Below are positions 11,325-22,685 of a stretch of DNA of 64,000 bases, piece after piece. The position numbers and the translations under genes are program-made. The notes beneath the pieces are model-generated. The model had not been told where the DNA came from, ran no database searches, and worked only from the letters and a program-made list of their open reading frames with translations. Position 1 is the first letter of the stretch; each line of letters starts with the position of its first letter. Source of the stretch: Rutidosis leptorrhynchoides (lineage: Eukaryota > Streptophyta > Magnoliopsida > Asterales > Asteraceae); contig NC_092340.1 in the NCBI RefSeq assembly GCF_046630445.1, positions 360,510,001-360,574,000 of the forward strand, read 5' to 3'.

Positions 11325-14300
11325 TTAAGCTGTTGAAGGTGTTGACGAATCTTCTGGAAATAGATGCGGGTATTTCTTCTTCATCTGATCTTCACGCTCC
11401 CAGGTGAACTCGGGTCCTCTACGAGCATTCCATCGAACCTTAACAATTGGTATCTTGTTTTGCTTAAGTCTTTTAACCTCACGATCCATTATTTCGACGG
11501 GTTCTTCAATGAATTGGAGTTTTTCGTTGATTTGGATTTCATCTAACGGAATAGTGAGATCTTCTTTAGCAAAACATTTCTTCAAATTCGAGACATGGAA
11601 AGTGTTATGTACAGCCGCGAGTTGTTGAGGTAACTCAAGTCGGTAAGCTACTGGTCCGACACGATCAATAATCTTGAATGGTCCAATATACCTTGGATTT
11701 AATTTCCCTCGTTTACCAAATCGAACAACGCCTTTCCAAGGTGCAACTTTAAGCATGACCATCTCTCCAATTTCAAATTCTATATCTTTTCTTTTAATGT
11801 CAGCGTAGCTCTTTTGTCGACTTTGGGCGGTTTTCAACCGTTGTTGAATTTGGATGATCTTCTCGGTAGTTTCTTGTATAATCTCCGGACCCGTAATCTG
11901 TCTATCCCCCACTTCACTCCAACAAATCGGAGACCTGCACTTTCTACCATAAAGTGCTTCAAACGGCGCCATCTCAATGCTTGAATGGTAGCTGTTGTTG
12001 TAGGAAAATTCTGCTAATGGTAGATGTCGATCCCAACTGTTTCCGAAATCAATAACACATGCTCGTAGCATGTCTTCAAGCGTTTGTATCGTCCTTTCGC
12101 TATGCCCATCAGTTTGTGGATGATAGGCAGTACTCATGTCTAGACGAGTTCCTAATGCTTGCTGTAATGTCTGCCAGAATCTTGAAATAAATCTGCCATC
12201 CCTTTCAGAGATAATAGAGATTGGTATTCCATGTCTGGAGACGACTTCCTTCAAATACAGTCGTGCTAACTTCTCCATCTTGTCATCTTCTCTTATTGGC
12301 AGGAAATGTGCTGATTTGGTGAGACGATCAACTATTACCCAAATAGTATCAAAACCACTTGCAGTCCTTGGCAATTTAGTGATGAAATCCATGGTAATGT
12401 TTTCCCATTTCCATTCCGGGATTTCGGGTTGTTGAAGTAGACCTGATGGTTTCTGATGCTCAGCTTTGACCTTAGAACACGCTAAACATTCTCCTACGTA
12501 TTTAGCAACATCGGCTTTCATACCCGGCCACCAAAAATATTTCCTGAGGTCCTTGTACATCTTCCCCGTTCCAGGATGTATTGAGTATCTGGTTTTATGA
12601 GCTTCTCTAAGTACCATTTCTCTCATATCTCCAAATTTTGGTACCCAAATCCTTTCAGCCCTATACCGGGTTCCGTCTTCCCGAATATTAAGATGTTTCT
12701 CCGATCCTTTGGGTATTTCATCCTTTAAATTTCCCTCTTTTAAAACTCCTTGTTGCGCCTCCTTTATTTTAGTAGTAAGGTTATTATGAATCATTATATT
12801 CATAGATTTTACTCGAATGGGTTCTCTGTCCTTCCTGCTCAAGGCATCGGCTACCACATTTGCCTTCCCCGGGTGGTAACGAATCTCAAAGTCGTAATCA
12901 TTCAATAATTCAATCCACCTACGCTGCCTCATATTCAGTTGTTTCTGATTAAATATGTGTTGAAGACTTTTGTGGTCGGTATATATAATACTTTTGACCC
13001 CATATAAGTAGTGCCTCCAAGTCTTTAATGCAAAAACAACCGCGCCTAATTCCAAATCATGCGTCGTATAATTTTGTTCGTGAATCTTCAATTGTCTAGA
13101 CGCATAAGCAATCACCTTCATTCATTGCATTAATACACAACCGAGACCTTGCTTTGATGCGTCACAATAAATCACAAAATCATCATTCCCTTCAGGCAAT
13201 GACAATATAGGTGCCGTAGTTAGCTTTTTCTTCAATAACTGAAACGCTTTCTCTTGTTCATCATTCCATTCAAATTTCTTCCCTTTATGCGTTAATGCAG
13301 TTAAGGGTTTTGCTATTCTGGAAAAGTCTTGGATGAACCTTCTGTAGTAACCAGCTAGTCCTAAAAACTGGCGTATGTGTTTCGGAGTTTTCGGGGTTTC
13401 CCACTTTTCAACAGTTTCTATCTTTGCCGGATCCACCTTAATACCTTCTTTGTTCACTATGTGACCGAGGAATTGAACTTCTTCCAACCAAAATGCACAC
13501 TTTGAAAACTTAGCGTACAATTCTTCCTTCCTCAATACTTCTAACACCTTTCTCAAATGTTCACCGTGTTCTTGGTCATTCTTTGAGTAAATAAGTATGT
13601 CATCAATGAAAACAATGACAAACTTGTCAAGGTATGGTCCACACACTCGGTTCATAAGGTCCATGAACACAGCTGGTGCATTAGTTAAACCAAACGGCAT
13701 GACCATAAACTCGTAATGACCGTAACGTGTTCTGAAAGCAGTCTTTGGAATATCATCTTCTTTCACTCGCATTTGATGATACCCGGAACGTAAGTCAATC
13801 TTTGAATAAACAGACGAGCCTTGTAGTTGATCAAATAAGTCGTCGATTCTCGGTAGTGGGTAGCGGTTCTTGATGGTAAGTTTGTTCAACTCTCGGTAGT
13901 CGATACACAACCTGAATGTACCATCTTTCTTCTTGACAAACAAAACAGGAGCTCCCCACGGTGATGTGCTTGGTCGAATGAAACCACGCTCTAAAAGTTC
14001 TTGTAATTGGCTTTGCAGTTCTTTCATCTCGCTGGGTGCGAGTCTGTAAGGAGCACGAGCTATTGGTGCAGCTCCTGGTACAAGATCTATTTGAAATTCA
14101 ACGGATCACTGTGGGGGTAATCCCGGTAATTCTTTCGAAAATACATCGGGAAATTCTTTTGCAATGGGAACATCATTGATGCTCTTTTCTTCAGTTTGTA
14201 CTTTCTCGACGTGTGCTAGAACAGCATAGCAACCTTTTCTTATTAGTTTTTGTGCCTTCAAATTACTAATAATATGTAGCTTCGTGTTGCCCTTTTCTCC

Positions 14301-15896
14301 GTACACCATTAAGGGTTTTCCTTTTTCTCGTATAATGCGAATTGCATTTTTGTAACAAACGATCTCTGCTTTCACTTCTTTCAACCAGTCCATACCTATT
14401 ATCACATCAAAACTCCCTAACTCTACTGGTATCAAATCAATCTTAAATGTTTCGCTAACCAGTTTAATTTCTCGATTCCGACATATATTATCTGCTGAAA
14501 TTAATTTACCATTTGCTAATTCGAGTAAAAATTTACTATCCAAAGGCGTCAATGGACAACTTAATTTAGCACAAAAATCTCTACTCATATAGCTTCTATC
14601 CGCACCCGAATCAAATAAAACGTAAGCAGATTTATTATCAATAAGAAACGTACCCGTAACAAGCTCCGGGTCTTCCTGTGCCTCTGCCGCATTAATATTG
14701 AAAACTCTTCCGCGGCCTTGTCCATTCGTGTTCTCCTGGTTCGGGCAATTTCTAATAATGTGGCCCGGTTTTCCACATTTATAACAAACTACATTGGCAT
14801 AACTTGCTCCGACACTACTTGCTCCGCCATTACTCATTCCGACACCATTTGTTCCTTTCGTTCTATTAACCCCTGGTCCGTAGACCTCACACTTCGCCGC
14901 GCTATGACCATTTCTTTTACACTTGTTGCAAAATTTGGTGCAGAACCCCGAGTGATACTTTTCACACCTTTGGCATAGCTGCTTCTGATTGTTGTTGTTG
15001 TTGCGGTTATTATTGTTGTTGGGATGATTGTTGTAGTTGTTGTTGTTGTTGTTGTTGTTGGGCCGTTTGTTGTAGTTGCGATTGATGTTGCGATTGTTGG
15101 GATAATTGTTGCGATTATTGTTGTAATTGCTGTTGTTGTTGTTGTATTGGTGATTCTTATCACCGTTTTCCTCCCACTTTCTTTTGACTTGCTTCACATT
15201 GGCCTCTTCAGCAGTCTGTTCTTTAATTCTTTCTTCAATCTGGTTCACTAGTTTGTGAGCCATTCTACATGCCTGTTGTATGGAGGCGGGCTCGTGTGAA
15301 TTTATATCTTCTTGGATTCTTTCCGGTAATCCTTTCACAAACGCGTCGATCTTCTCTTCCTCATCTTCAAATGCTCCCGGACACAATAGGCACAATTCTG
15401 TTAATCGTCTTTCGTACGTGGTAATATCAAATCCTTGGGTTCGTAACCCTCTAAGTTCTGTCTTGAGCTTATTGACCTCGGTTCTGGGACGGTACTTCTC
15501 GTTCATCAAGTGCTTGAATGCTGACCACGGTAGTGTGTACGCATCATCTTGTCCCACTTGCTCTAGATAGGTATTCCACCATGTTAACGCAGAACCTGTG
15601 AAGGTATGCGTAGCGTACTTCACTTTGTCCTCTTCAGTACACTTACTTATGGCAAACACCGATTCGACCTTCTCGGTCCACCGTTTCAATCCGATCGGTC
15701 CTTTGGTTCCATCAAATTCCAAAGGTTTGCAGGCAGTGAATTCTTTGTAGGTGCATCCTACACGATTTCCTGTACTGCCAGATCCAAGGTTATTGTTGGT
15801 ATGTAGCGCAACCTGTACTGCGGCTATGTTTGAAGCTAGAAAAGTACGGAATTCCTCTTCATTCATATTCACGGTGTGTCGAGTAGTCGGTGCCAT
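11325..15896 (-). pseudogene. gag-pol polyprotein frame of element 1, two in-frame stops
   Basis: One continuous frame interrupted by TGA at 14106-14108 and at 13122-13124. Start taken at ATG 15896; an in-frame ATG at 15932 adds 12 residues. Order: gag (about 1-260), Asn-rich linker, two CCHC knuckles (CNKCKRNGHSAAKC, CYKCGKPGHIIRNC), aspartic protease (DSGA near 428), reverse transcriptase (FIDD near 762), RNase H, integrase with HHCC zinc site and DDE core, and a chromodomain-like tail. The two stops separate protease from RT, and fall inside RNase H. In the integrase core the second acidic residue, usually Asp in an SDRD-like motif, reads Glu (SERD, near 12205). These breaks suggest loss of function after insertion. 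Confidence 0.9.
15000..15165 (-). repeat. Asn-codon microsatellite inside gag
   Basis: Tandem AAC/AAT trinucleotides on the minus strand encode a poly-Asn linker (NNNN, NYNN motifs) just before the zinc knuckles. Its length probably varies between copies. Val- and Thr-rich frames on the other frames and strand are shadows of it. Confidence 0.85.
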
Positions 15897-16034
15897 TTCC
15901 TTCAAAATAGTCAAATGGAACAAGTTAATCATACAGAATATTAAGAGTAGTTAATAGTATTTCGTAGCATAATATGAACTCATTTATAAAAGCTTTTTCT
16001 TCATATTAGCGTTTTATAAGTTTAAATTCGGGTA

Positions 16035-16049
16035 GTACCTACCCGTTAA
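16035..16049 (-). promoter_or_regulatory. Internal polypurine-tract copy in element 1
   Basis: An exact second copy of the 15-base terminal polypurine tract (TTAACGGGTAGGTAC on the minus strand). It lies between the F-box-like ORF (ends 16238) and the gag start (15896). It may act as a central priming site or mark an old recombination junction. Confidence 0.6.
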
Positions 16050-16237
16050 GTTCATACTTAGTAGCTAATATACAATTCAACTACTACAATTCTATATGAA
16101 AAACTGATTGTAATAATATTTCGCGTTCAAACTTTTATACAATATTTTACAAACTTACAATACCGCTTATTTTACATAAAGCATGAAATATAGCACACAA
16201 TAACTTTGATACAAGATAGTTGTGAAGATAATTCTAG

Positions 16238-16922
16238 CTAGTACACAAGTCGTTCAGCAAAGGCAATAAAGACACGTAATTCATACGTCCAGAAACAAGT
16301 CATGCATTCTGGTTTTACTAGGACTACTTCCCATTCTTGGTCTTGTGGAACATAACCGTTATGGCCGTTGATAAGACAGCGTGTTGTAACGTCGTCAAAG
16401 GGACGAGGGTTACGTAATGACCAACAGTCTCGTAATAACCTAAAAACCTCATTTCTTACCCCAATTACCGACTCCGTCACTTGTGGGAACGTTTTGTTTA
16501 ATAGTTGTAGCCCGATGTTCTTGTTCTCACTTTGGTGAGAAGCGAACATTACTAACCCGTAAGCATAAAATGCTTCTTTATGTTGCATGTTAGCCGCTTT
16601 TTCTAAATCACGAAGTCCTATATTCGGATATACTGAGTCAAAATAATTTCTTAACCCGTTGCGTAAAATAGCATTTGGGTTCCCCCGCAATATATGCGTC
16701 AAAGTAAACACATCGTAACTTATGGATTTCCCAATGTTATATCCCCCATCTTTCGAACGAAAGCCTTTTATAAACCAAGGCATTCTTGGAACGTTCTTCG
16801 AATGTCTTACAAACTGATCTCGCCTTAAATAGTTGTGCCGAGGAATTCTGACCGACTCTAGACAAGATTTCATCAATCATGTCTCCGGGTAGGTCTCTTA
16901 AAATATTGGGTTGTCTATCCAT
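16238..16922 (-). pseudogene. F-box protein-like ORF inside element 1, one frameshift
   Basis: The start at ATG 16922 gives an F-box-like N-terminus: LRDLPGDMIDEILSRV, then LFKARSVCKTF and VYKRLSF. The frame stops at 16737 but continues in another frame to 16238. The frames cross near the run of five G (16743-16747 as C on the plus strand), so a one-base slip there is likely. The second part has NPNAILRNGLRNYF, LEKAANMQHKEAFYAYGLV and GLQLLNK, resembling the Sel1-like repeat region of plant F-box proteins of the At2g35280/At1g67623 type. Such proteins recruit substrates to SCF ubiquitin ligases. It lies in the same orientation as gag. Whether it is a captured host gene or an element gene is not settled. 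Confidence 0.72.
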
Positions 16923-17098
16923 TTTGTGTTTTTATACTGTAAAATAGACAAGAGTTAGATTCATAAAAAAAATACTTATTAATACAAGCAATTTTTACAT
17001 ATATCATAAAGCATAAGCACACTATATTACATATATTACACCACATGAATACAACTATCTTATTCTGACTCGCTCGTTTCTTCTTGTTCGGTTTTGGT

Positions 17099-17674
17099 TC
17101 ATTTTGCCAAGTTTCTAGGGATATATGATGTTCCCCTAATACGAGCCGTCGTTGTCCACATTGGTTTAGAAAAACCTGGTGGTTTAGAGGTTCCCGGGTC
17201 ATTGTTACAACTTAAGGACTTCGGGGGTTGACGATACATATAAAGTTCATCGGGGTTGGAATTAGATTTCTCTATTTTTATGCCCTTTCCCTTATTATTT
17301 TCTTTTGCCTTTTTAAATTCAGTTGGGGTAATTTCTATAACATCATCGGAATTCTCGTCGGAATCAGATTCATCGGAGAATTGGTAATCCTCCCAATATT
17401 TTGCTTCCTTGGCGGAAACACCATTGACCATAATTAACCTTGGTCGATTGGTTGAGGATTCTCTTTTACTTAACCGTTTTATTATTTCCCCCACCGGTTC
17501 TATTTCTTCTTCCGGTTCTGATTCTTCTTCCGGTTCCGATTCTTCTTCCGGTTCCGACTCTTCTTCCGGTTCCTCTTCGGGAACTTGTGAATCAGTCCAC
17601 GAATCATTCCAATTTACATTTGACTCTTCATTATTATTAGGTGAGTCAATGGGACTTGTTCTAGAGGTAGACAT
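17099..17674 (-). CDS. Acidic leader ORF of element 1, unknown function
   Basis: A 191-residue ORF starting at ATG 17674, about 200 bases after the primer site and upstream of the F-box-like ORF and gag. N-terminus rich in Ser, Asn and Asp, then three tandem SEPEEE repeats (about residues 38-57), a mixed middle (RLIMVNGVSAKEAKYWEDY) with DESDSDENSDD, and a basic C-terminus. No known domain recognised. Elements 2 and 3 have a similarly placed Ser/Asp-rich ORF, so it may be a standard accessory gene of this group. Open frames on the plus strand here are shadows of the Glu repeats. Confidence 0.65.
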   Translation of the reverse strand: MSTSRTSPIDSPNNNEESNVNWNDSWTDSQVPEEEPEEESEPEEESEPEEESEPEEEIEPVGEIIKRLSKRESSTNRPRLIMVNGVSAKEAKYWEDYQFSDESDSDENSDDVIEITPTEFKKAKENNKGKGIKIEKSNSNPDELYMYRQPPKSLSCNNDPGTSKPPGFSKPMWTTTARIRGTSYIPRNLAK

Positions 17675-17869
17675 CTATCACATAATATCAAACACGTTAA
17701 GAGATTAATATATCACATAATATTCATATGTTAAAAATATATAGTTTCCAACAAAAATGTTAAGCAATCATTTTTAAAGAAAACACGGTCGAAGTCCAGA
17801 CTCACTAATGCATCCTAACAAACTCGATAAGACACACTAATGCAAATTTTCTGGTTCTCTAAGACCAAC

Positions 17870-17881
17870 GCTCTGATACCA
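17870..17881 (-). promoter_or_regulatory. Primer binding site, initiator Met tRNA (element 1)
   Basis: On the minus strand TGGTATCAGAGC, complementary to the 3' end of plant initiator methionine tRNA, lies two bases inside the 5' LTR. It fixes the orientation of the element. Confidence 0.9.
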
Positions 17882-17883
17882 AC

Positions 17884-20532
17884 TGAAATGTCCCGTTCTT
17901 ATTGATTAAAAACGTTCCATATTAATTGATTTCGTTGCGAGGTTTTGACCTCTATATGAGACGTTTTTCAAAGACTGCATTCATTTTTAAAACAAACCAT
18001 AACCTTTATTTCATAAATAAAGGTTTAAAAAGCTTTACGTAGATTATCAAATAATGATAATCTAAAATATCCTGTTTACACACGACCATTACATAATGGT
18101 TTACAATACAAATATGTTACATCGAAATCAGTTTCTTGAATGCAGTTTTTACACAATATCATACAAACATGGACTCCAAATCTTGTCCTTATTTTAGTAT
18201 GCAACAGCGGAAGCTCTTAGTATTCACCTGAGAATAAACATGCTTTAAACGTCAACAAAAATGTTGGTGAGTTATAGGTTTAACCTATATATATCAATCG
18301 TAACAATAGACCACAAGATTTCATATTTCAATACACATCCCATACATAGAGATAAAAATCATTCATATGGTGAACACCTGGTAACCGACATTAACAAGAT
18401 GCATATATATAAGAATATCCCAATCATTCCGGGACACCCTTCGGATATGATATAAATTTCGAAGTACTAAAGCATCCGGTACTTTGGATGGGGTTTGTTA
18501 GGCCCAATAGATCTATCTTTAGGATTCGCGTCAATTAGGGTGTCTGTTCCCTAATTCTTAGATTACCAGACTTAATAAAAAGGGGCATATTCGATTTCGA
18601 TAATTCAACCATAGAATGTAGTTTCACGTACTTGTGTCTATTTTGTAAATCATTTATAAAACATGCATGTATTCTCATCCCAAAAATATTAGATTTTAAA
18701 AGTGGGACTATAACTCACTTTCACAGATTTTTACTTCATCGGGAAGTAAGACTTGGCCACTGGTTGATTCACGAACCTATAACAATATATACATATATAT
18801 CAAAGTATGTTCAAAATATATTTACAACACTTTTAATATATTTTGATGTTTTAAGTTTATTAAGTCAGCTGTCCTCGTTAGTAACCTACAACTAGTTGTC
18901 CACAGTTAGATGTACAGAAATAAATCGATAAATATTATCTTGAATCAATCCACGACCCAGTGTATACGTATCTCAGTATTGATCACAACTCAAACTATAT
19001 ATATTTTGGAATCAACCTCAACCCTGTATAGCTAACTCCAACATTCACATATAGAGTGTCTATGGTTGTTCCGAAATATATATAGATGTGTCGACATGAT
19101 AGGTCGAAACATTGTATACGTGTCTATGGTATCTCAAGATTACATAATATACAATACAAGTTGATTAAGTTATGGTTGGAATAGATTTGTTACCAATTTT
19201 CACGTAGCTAAAATGAGAAAATTGGTAACAAATCTATTCCAACCATAACTTAATCAACTTGTATTGTATATTATGTAATCTTGAGATACCATAGACACGT
19301 ATACAATGTTTCGACCTATCATGTCGACACATCTATATATATTTCGGAACAACCATAGACACTCTATATGTGAATGTTGGAGTTAGCTATACAGGGTTGA
19401 GGTTGATTCCAAAATATATATAGTTTGAGTTGTGATCAATACTGAGATACGTATACACTGGGTCGTGGATTGATTCAAGATAATATTTATCGATTTATTT
19501 CTGTACATCTAACTGTGGACAACTAGTTGTAGGTTACTAACGAGGACAGCTGACTTAATAAACTTAAAACATCAAAATATATTAAAAGTGTTGTAAATAT
19601 ATTTTGAACATACTTTGATATATATGTATATATTGTTATAGGTTCTTGAATCAACCAGTGGCCAAGTCTTACTTCCCGACGAAGTAAAAATCTGTGAAAG
19701 TGAGTTATAGTCCCACTTTTAAAATCTAATATTTTTGGGATGAGAATACATGCAGGTTTTATAAATGATTTACAAAATAGACACAAGTACGTGAAACTAC
19801 ATTCTATGGTTGAATTATTGAAATCGAATATGCCCCTTTTTATTAAGTCTGGTAATCTAAGAATTAGGGAACAGACACCCTAATTGACGCGAATCCTAAA
19901 GATAGATCTATTGGGCCTAACAAACCCCATCCAAAGTACCGGATGCTTTAGTACTTCGAAATTTATATCATATCCGAAGGGTGTCCCGGAATGATGGGGA
20001 TATTCTTATATATGCATCTTGTTAATGTCGGTTACCAGGTGTTCACCATATGAATGATTTTTATCTCTATGTATGGGATGTGTATTGAAATATGAAATCT
20101 TGTGGTCTATTATTATGATTTGATATATATAGGTTAAACCTATAACTCACCAACATTTTTGTTGACGTTTTAAGCATGTTTATTCTCATGTGATTATTAA
20201 GAGCTTCCGCTGTCGCATACTTAAATAAGGACGAGATTTGGAGTCCATGCTTGTATGATATTGTGTAAAAACTGCATTCAAGAAACTTATTTTGTTGTAA
20301 CATATTTATATTGTAAACCATTATGTAATGGTCCTGTGTAAACAGGATATTTTAGATTATCATTATTTGATAATCTACGTAAAGCTTTTTAAACCTTTAT
20401 TGATGAAATAAAGGTTATGGTTTGTTTTAAAATGAATGCAGTCTTTGAAAAACGTCTCATATAGAGGTCAAAACCTCGCAACGAAATCAATTAATATGGA
20501 ACGTTTTTAATCAATAAGAATGGGACATTTCA
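17884..20532. repeat. Near-palindrome: 1.3-kb arms with 17-base spacer
   Basis: Left arm 17884-19200, spacer 19201-19217, right arm 19218-20532. The right arm ends exactly at the inverted LTR terminus (GGGACATTTCA). The five-base pair TTTTC/GAAAA flanks the turn. The arms are nearly identical near the axis and more diverged beyond about 20105. Confidence 0.92.
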
Positions 20533-22529
20533 CATAATATACAATACAAGTTGATTAAGTTATGGTTGGAATAGATTTGTTACCAATTTTCACGTAGCTA
20601 AAATGAGAAAAATTATCCAATCTTGTTTTACCCATAACTTCTTCAATTTAAATCCGTTTTGAGTGAATCAAATTGCTATGGTTTCATATTGAACTCTATT
20701 TTATGAATCTAAACAGAAAAAGTATAGGTTTATAGTCGGAAAAATAAGTTACAAGTCGTTTTTGTAAAGGTAGTCATTTCAGTCGAAAGAACGACGTCTA
20801 GATGACCATTTTAGAAAACATACTTCCACTTTGAGTTTAACCATAATTTTTGGATATAGTTTCATGTTCATAATAAAAATTATTTTCTCAGAATAACAAC
20901 TTTTAAATCAAAGTTTATCATAGTTTTTAATTAACTAACCCAAAACAGCCCGCGGTGTTACTACGACGGCGTAAATCCGGTTTTACGGTGTTTTTCGTGT
21001 TTCCAGGTTTTAAATAATTAAGTTAGCATATCATATAGATATAGAACATGTGTGTAGTTAATTTTAAAAGTCAAGTTAGAAGGATTAACTTTTGTTTGCG
21101 AACAAGTTTAGAATTAACTAAACTATGTTCTAGTGATTACGAGTTTAAACCTTCGAATAAGATAGTTTTATATATATGAATCGAATGATGTTATGAACAT
21201 CATTACTACCTCAAGTTTAGTAGGTAAACCTACTGGAAGTGACAAGAAATGATCTAGCTTCAAAGGATCTTGGATGGCTTGAAAGTTCTTGAAGTAGGAT
21301 CATGACACAAAAACAAGTTCAAGTAAGATTTTTACTCGAATTAAGATAGTTTATAGTTATAGAAATTGAATCAAAGTTTGAATATGAATATTACCTTGAA
21401 TAAGAAAGATAACCTACTGTATATAACAAAGGTTTCTTGATCTTAGATGATTACTTGGAATGGATTAGAAAGCTTGGAAGTAAATTAGTAAACTTGAAGG
21501 GATTTTTGAAGTGTTCTTGAAGTGTTCTTCCTATGATGATTATAGCTTGATTCTTGAAGTGATTTTTGATGAAGATGATTATTAACTACTGGAAAAATAC
21601 GTTCATAATTGTGTGTGTGTGTATGTTGAGAGAGAATTAGAAAGAGAATTGGAAGTGAAATGGAGTGAATGATGAGTGGTAATTGGTGAGTGGTGAGTGG
21701 GGTTAAAAAGAGTTCTAGTTAGTTGACTAGCTCATGGTAGAAGTTAAAATTGATTAGTCATACATGACATAATCAAGAGTGGAATCCCATGCTAGTTCCT
21801 ATTGGTATATACTCATAGTAAGTACGTTTTGAAGCTGTGTATAATACGGGTAAGAATACGACTAGAATTCTTGATGAAAGAAAAGAATGGAAAAGTAACT
21901 GTAACCATTTTCGTTAAGTATGAGTGTTTTGATATATGTCTTGAAGTCTTCCAAAAGTATTTTAATACATCTAAATACAGTACATGTATATACATTTTAA
22001 CTGAGTTGTTAAGTCATCGTTAGTCGTTACATGTAAGTGTTGTTTTGAAACCTTTAAGTTAACGATCTCAATTAATGTTGTTAACCCATTGTTTATTATA
22101 TCTAATGAGATGTTAAATTATTATATTATTATGATATTATGATATATTAATATATCTTAATATGATATATATACATTTAAATGTCGTTACAACGATAATC
22201 GTTACATATATGTCTCGTTTCGAAATCCTTAAGTTAGTAGTCTTGTTTATATGTATATAACTCATTGTTAATATACTTATGGAGATACTTACTTATCATA
22301 ATCTCATGTTAACCATATGTATATCCATATATATATCGTCATTTCGTTTTTACAAGTTTTAACATTCGTGAATCGCCGGTCAACTTGGGTGGTCAATTGT
22401 CTATATGAAACATATTTCAATTAATCAAGTCTTAACAAGTTTGATTGCTTAACATGTTGGAAACATTTAATCATGTAAATATCAATCTCAATTAATATAT
22501 ATAAACATGGAAAAGTTCGGGTCACTACA
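17884..22529 (-). repeat. 5' LTR of element 1, enlarged by an inverted duplication
   Basis: 4646 bp against 3251 bp for the partner LTR. 17884-19221 matches the partner from its edge; 19218-20532 is an inverted copy of the first 1.3 kb; 20533-22529 resumes the normal LTR. About 78 bases are present twice (19144-19221 and 20533-20610). Both outer ends are intact and followed by the shared target duplication. Confidence 0.9.
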
Positions 22530-22534
22530 TATAT

Positions 22535-22680
22535 GTAGTTGATCGAGCATGTATTTGTCACTGGGACTGGATACACGTTGATTGCAATAGATGGGCGTTT
22601 AAGGACTTAATGGGTTTAACTCTCCGGTTCGGTTTACCGTGAATAGCCCTAATCTAATTCTAGGTAGGGTGGTTAATGCT
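22535..22680. other. Short flank between element 1 and solo LTR 1
   Basis: Pre-insertion genomic DNA continuing beyond 24941 once the solo LTR is removed. No coding motif recognised. Confidence 0.4.
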
Positions 22681-22685
22681 CAGTC

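Larger units (their letters stand above)
8039..22529 (-). mobile_element. Complete Ty3/gypsy (Tekay-like) LTR element, element 1
   Basis: TG...CA bounded element flanked by the 5-bp target duplication TATAT (8034-8038 and 22530-22534). Order on the minus strand: 5' LTR (22529-17884), iMet-tRNA primer site, acidic leader ORF, F-box-like ORF, internal polypurine-tract copy, gag-pol frame, polypurine tract, 3' LTR (11289-8039). The integrase is downstream of RNase H, as in Ty3/gypsy. A chromodomain-like C-terminus and LTRs over 3 kb fit the Tekay/Del clade. The pol frame has two internal stops, so this copy is not autonomous now. Confidence 0.92.

Noticed and set aside
15024-15251. Val-rich plus-strand frame and Thr/Ile-rich frame near 14834-15163
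   Set aside because: Shadows of the Asn-codon repeat in gag.
17884-20532. Foldback DNA transposon
   Set aside because: Arms are LTR sequence of the host element and end at the LTR edge; no separate target duplication.
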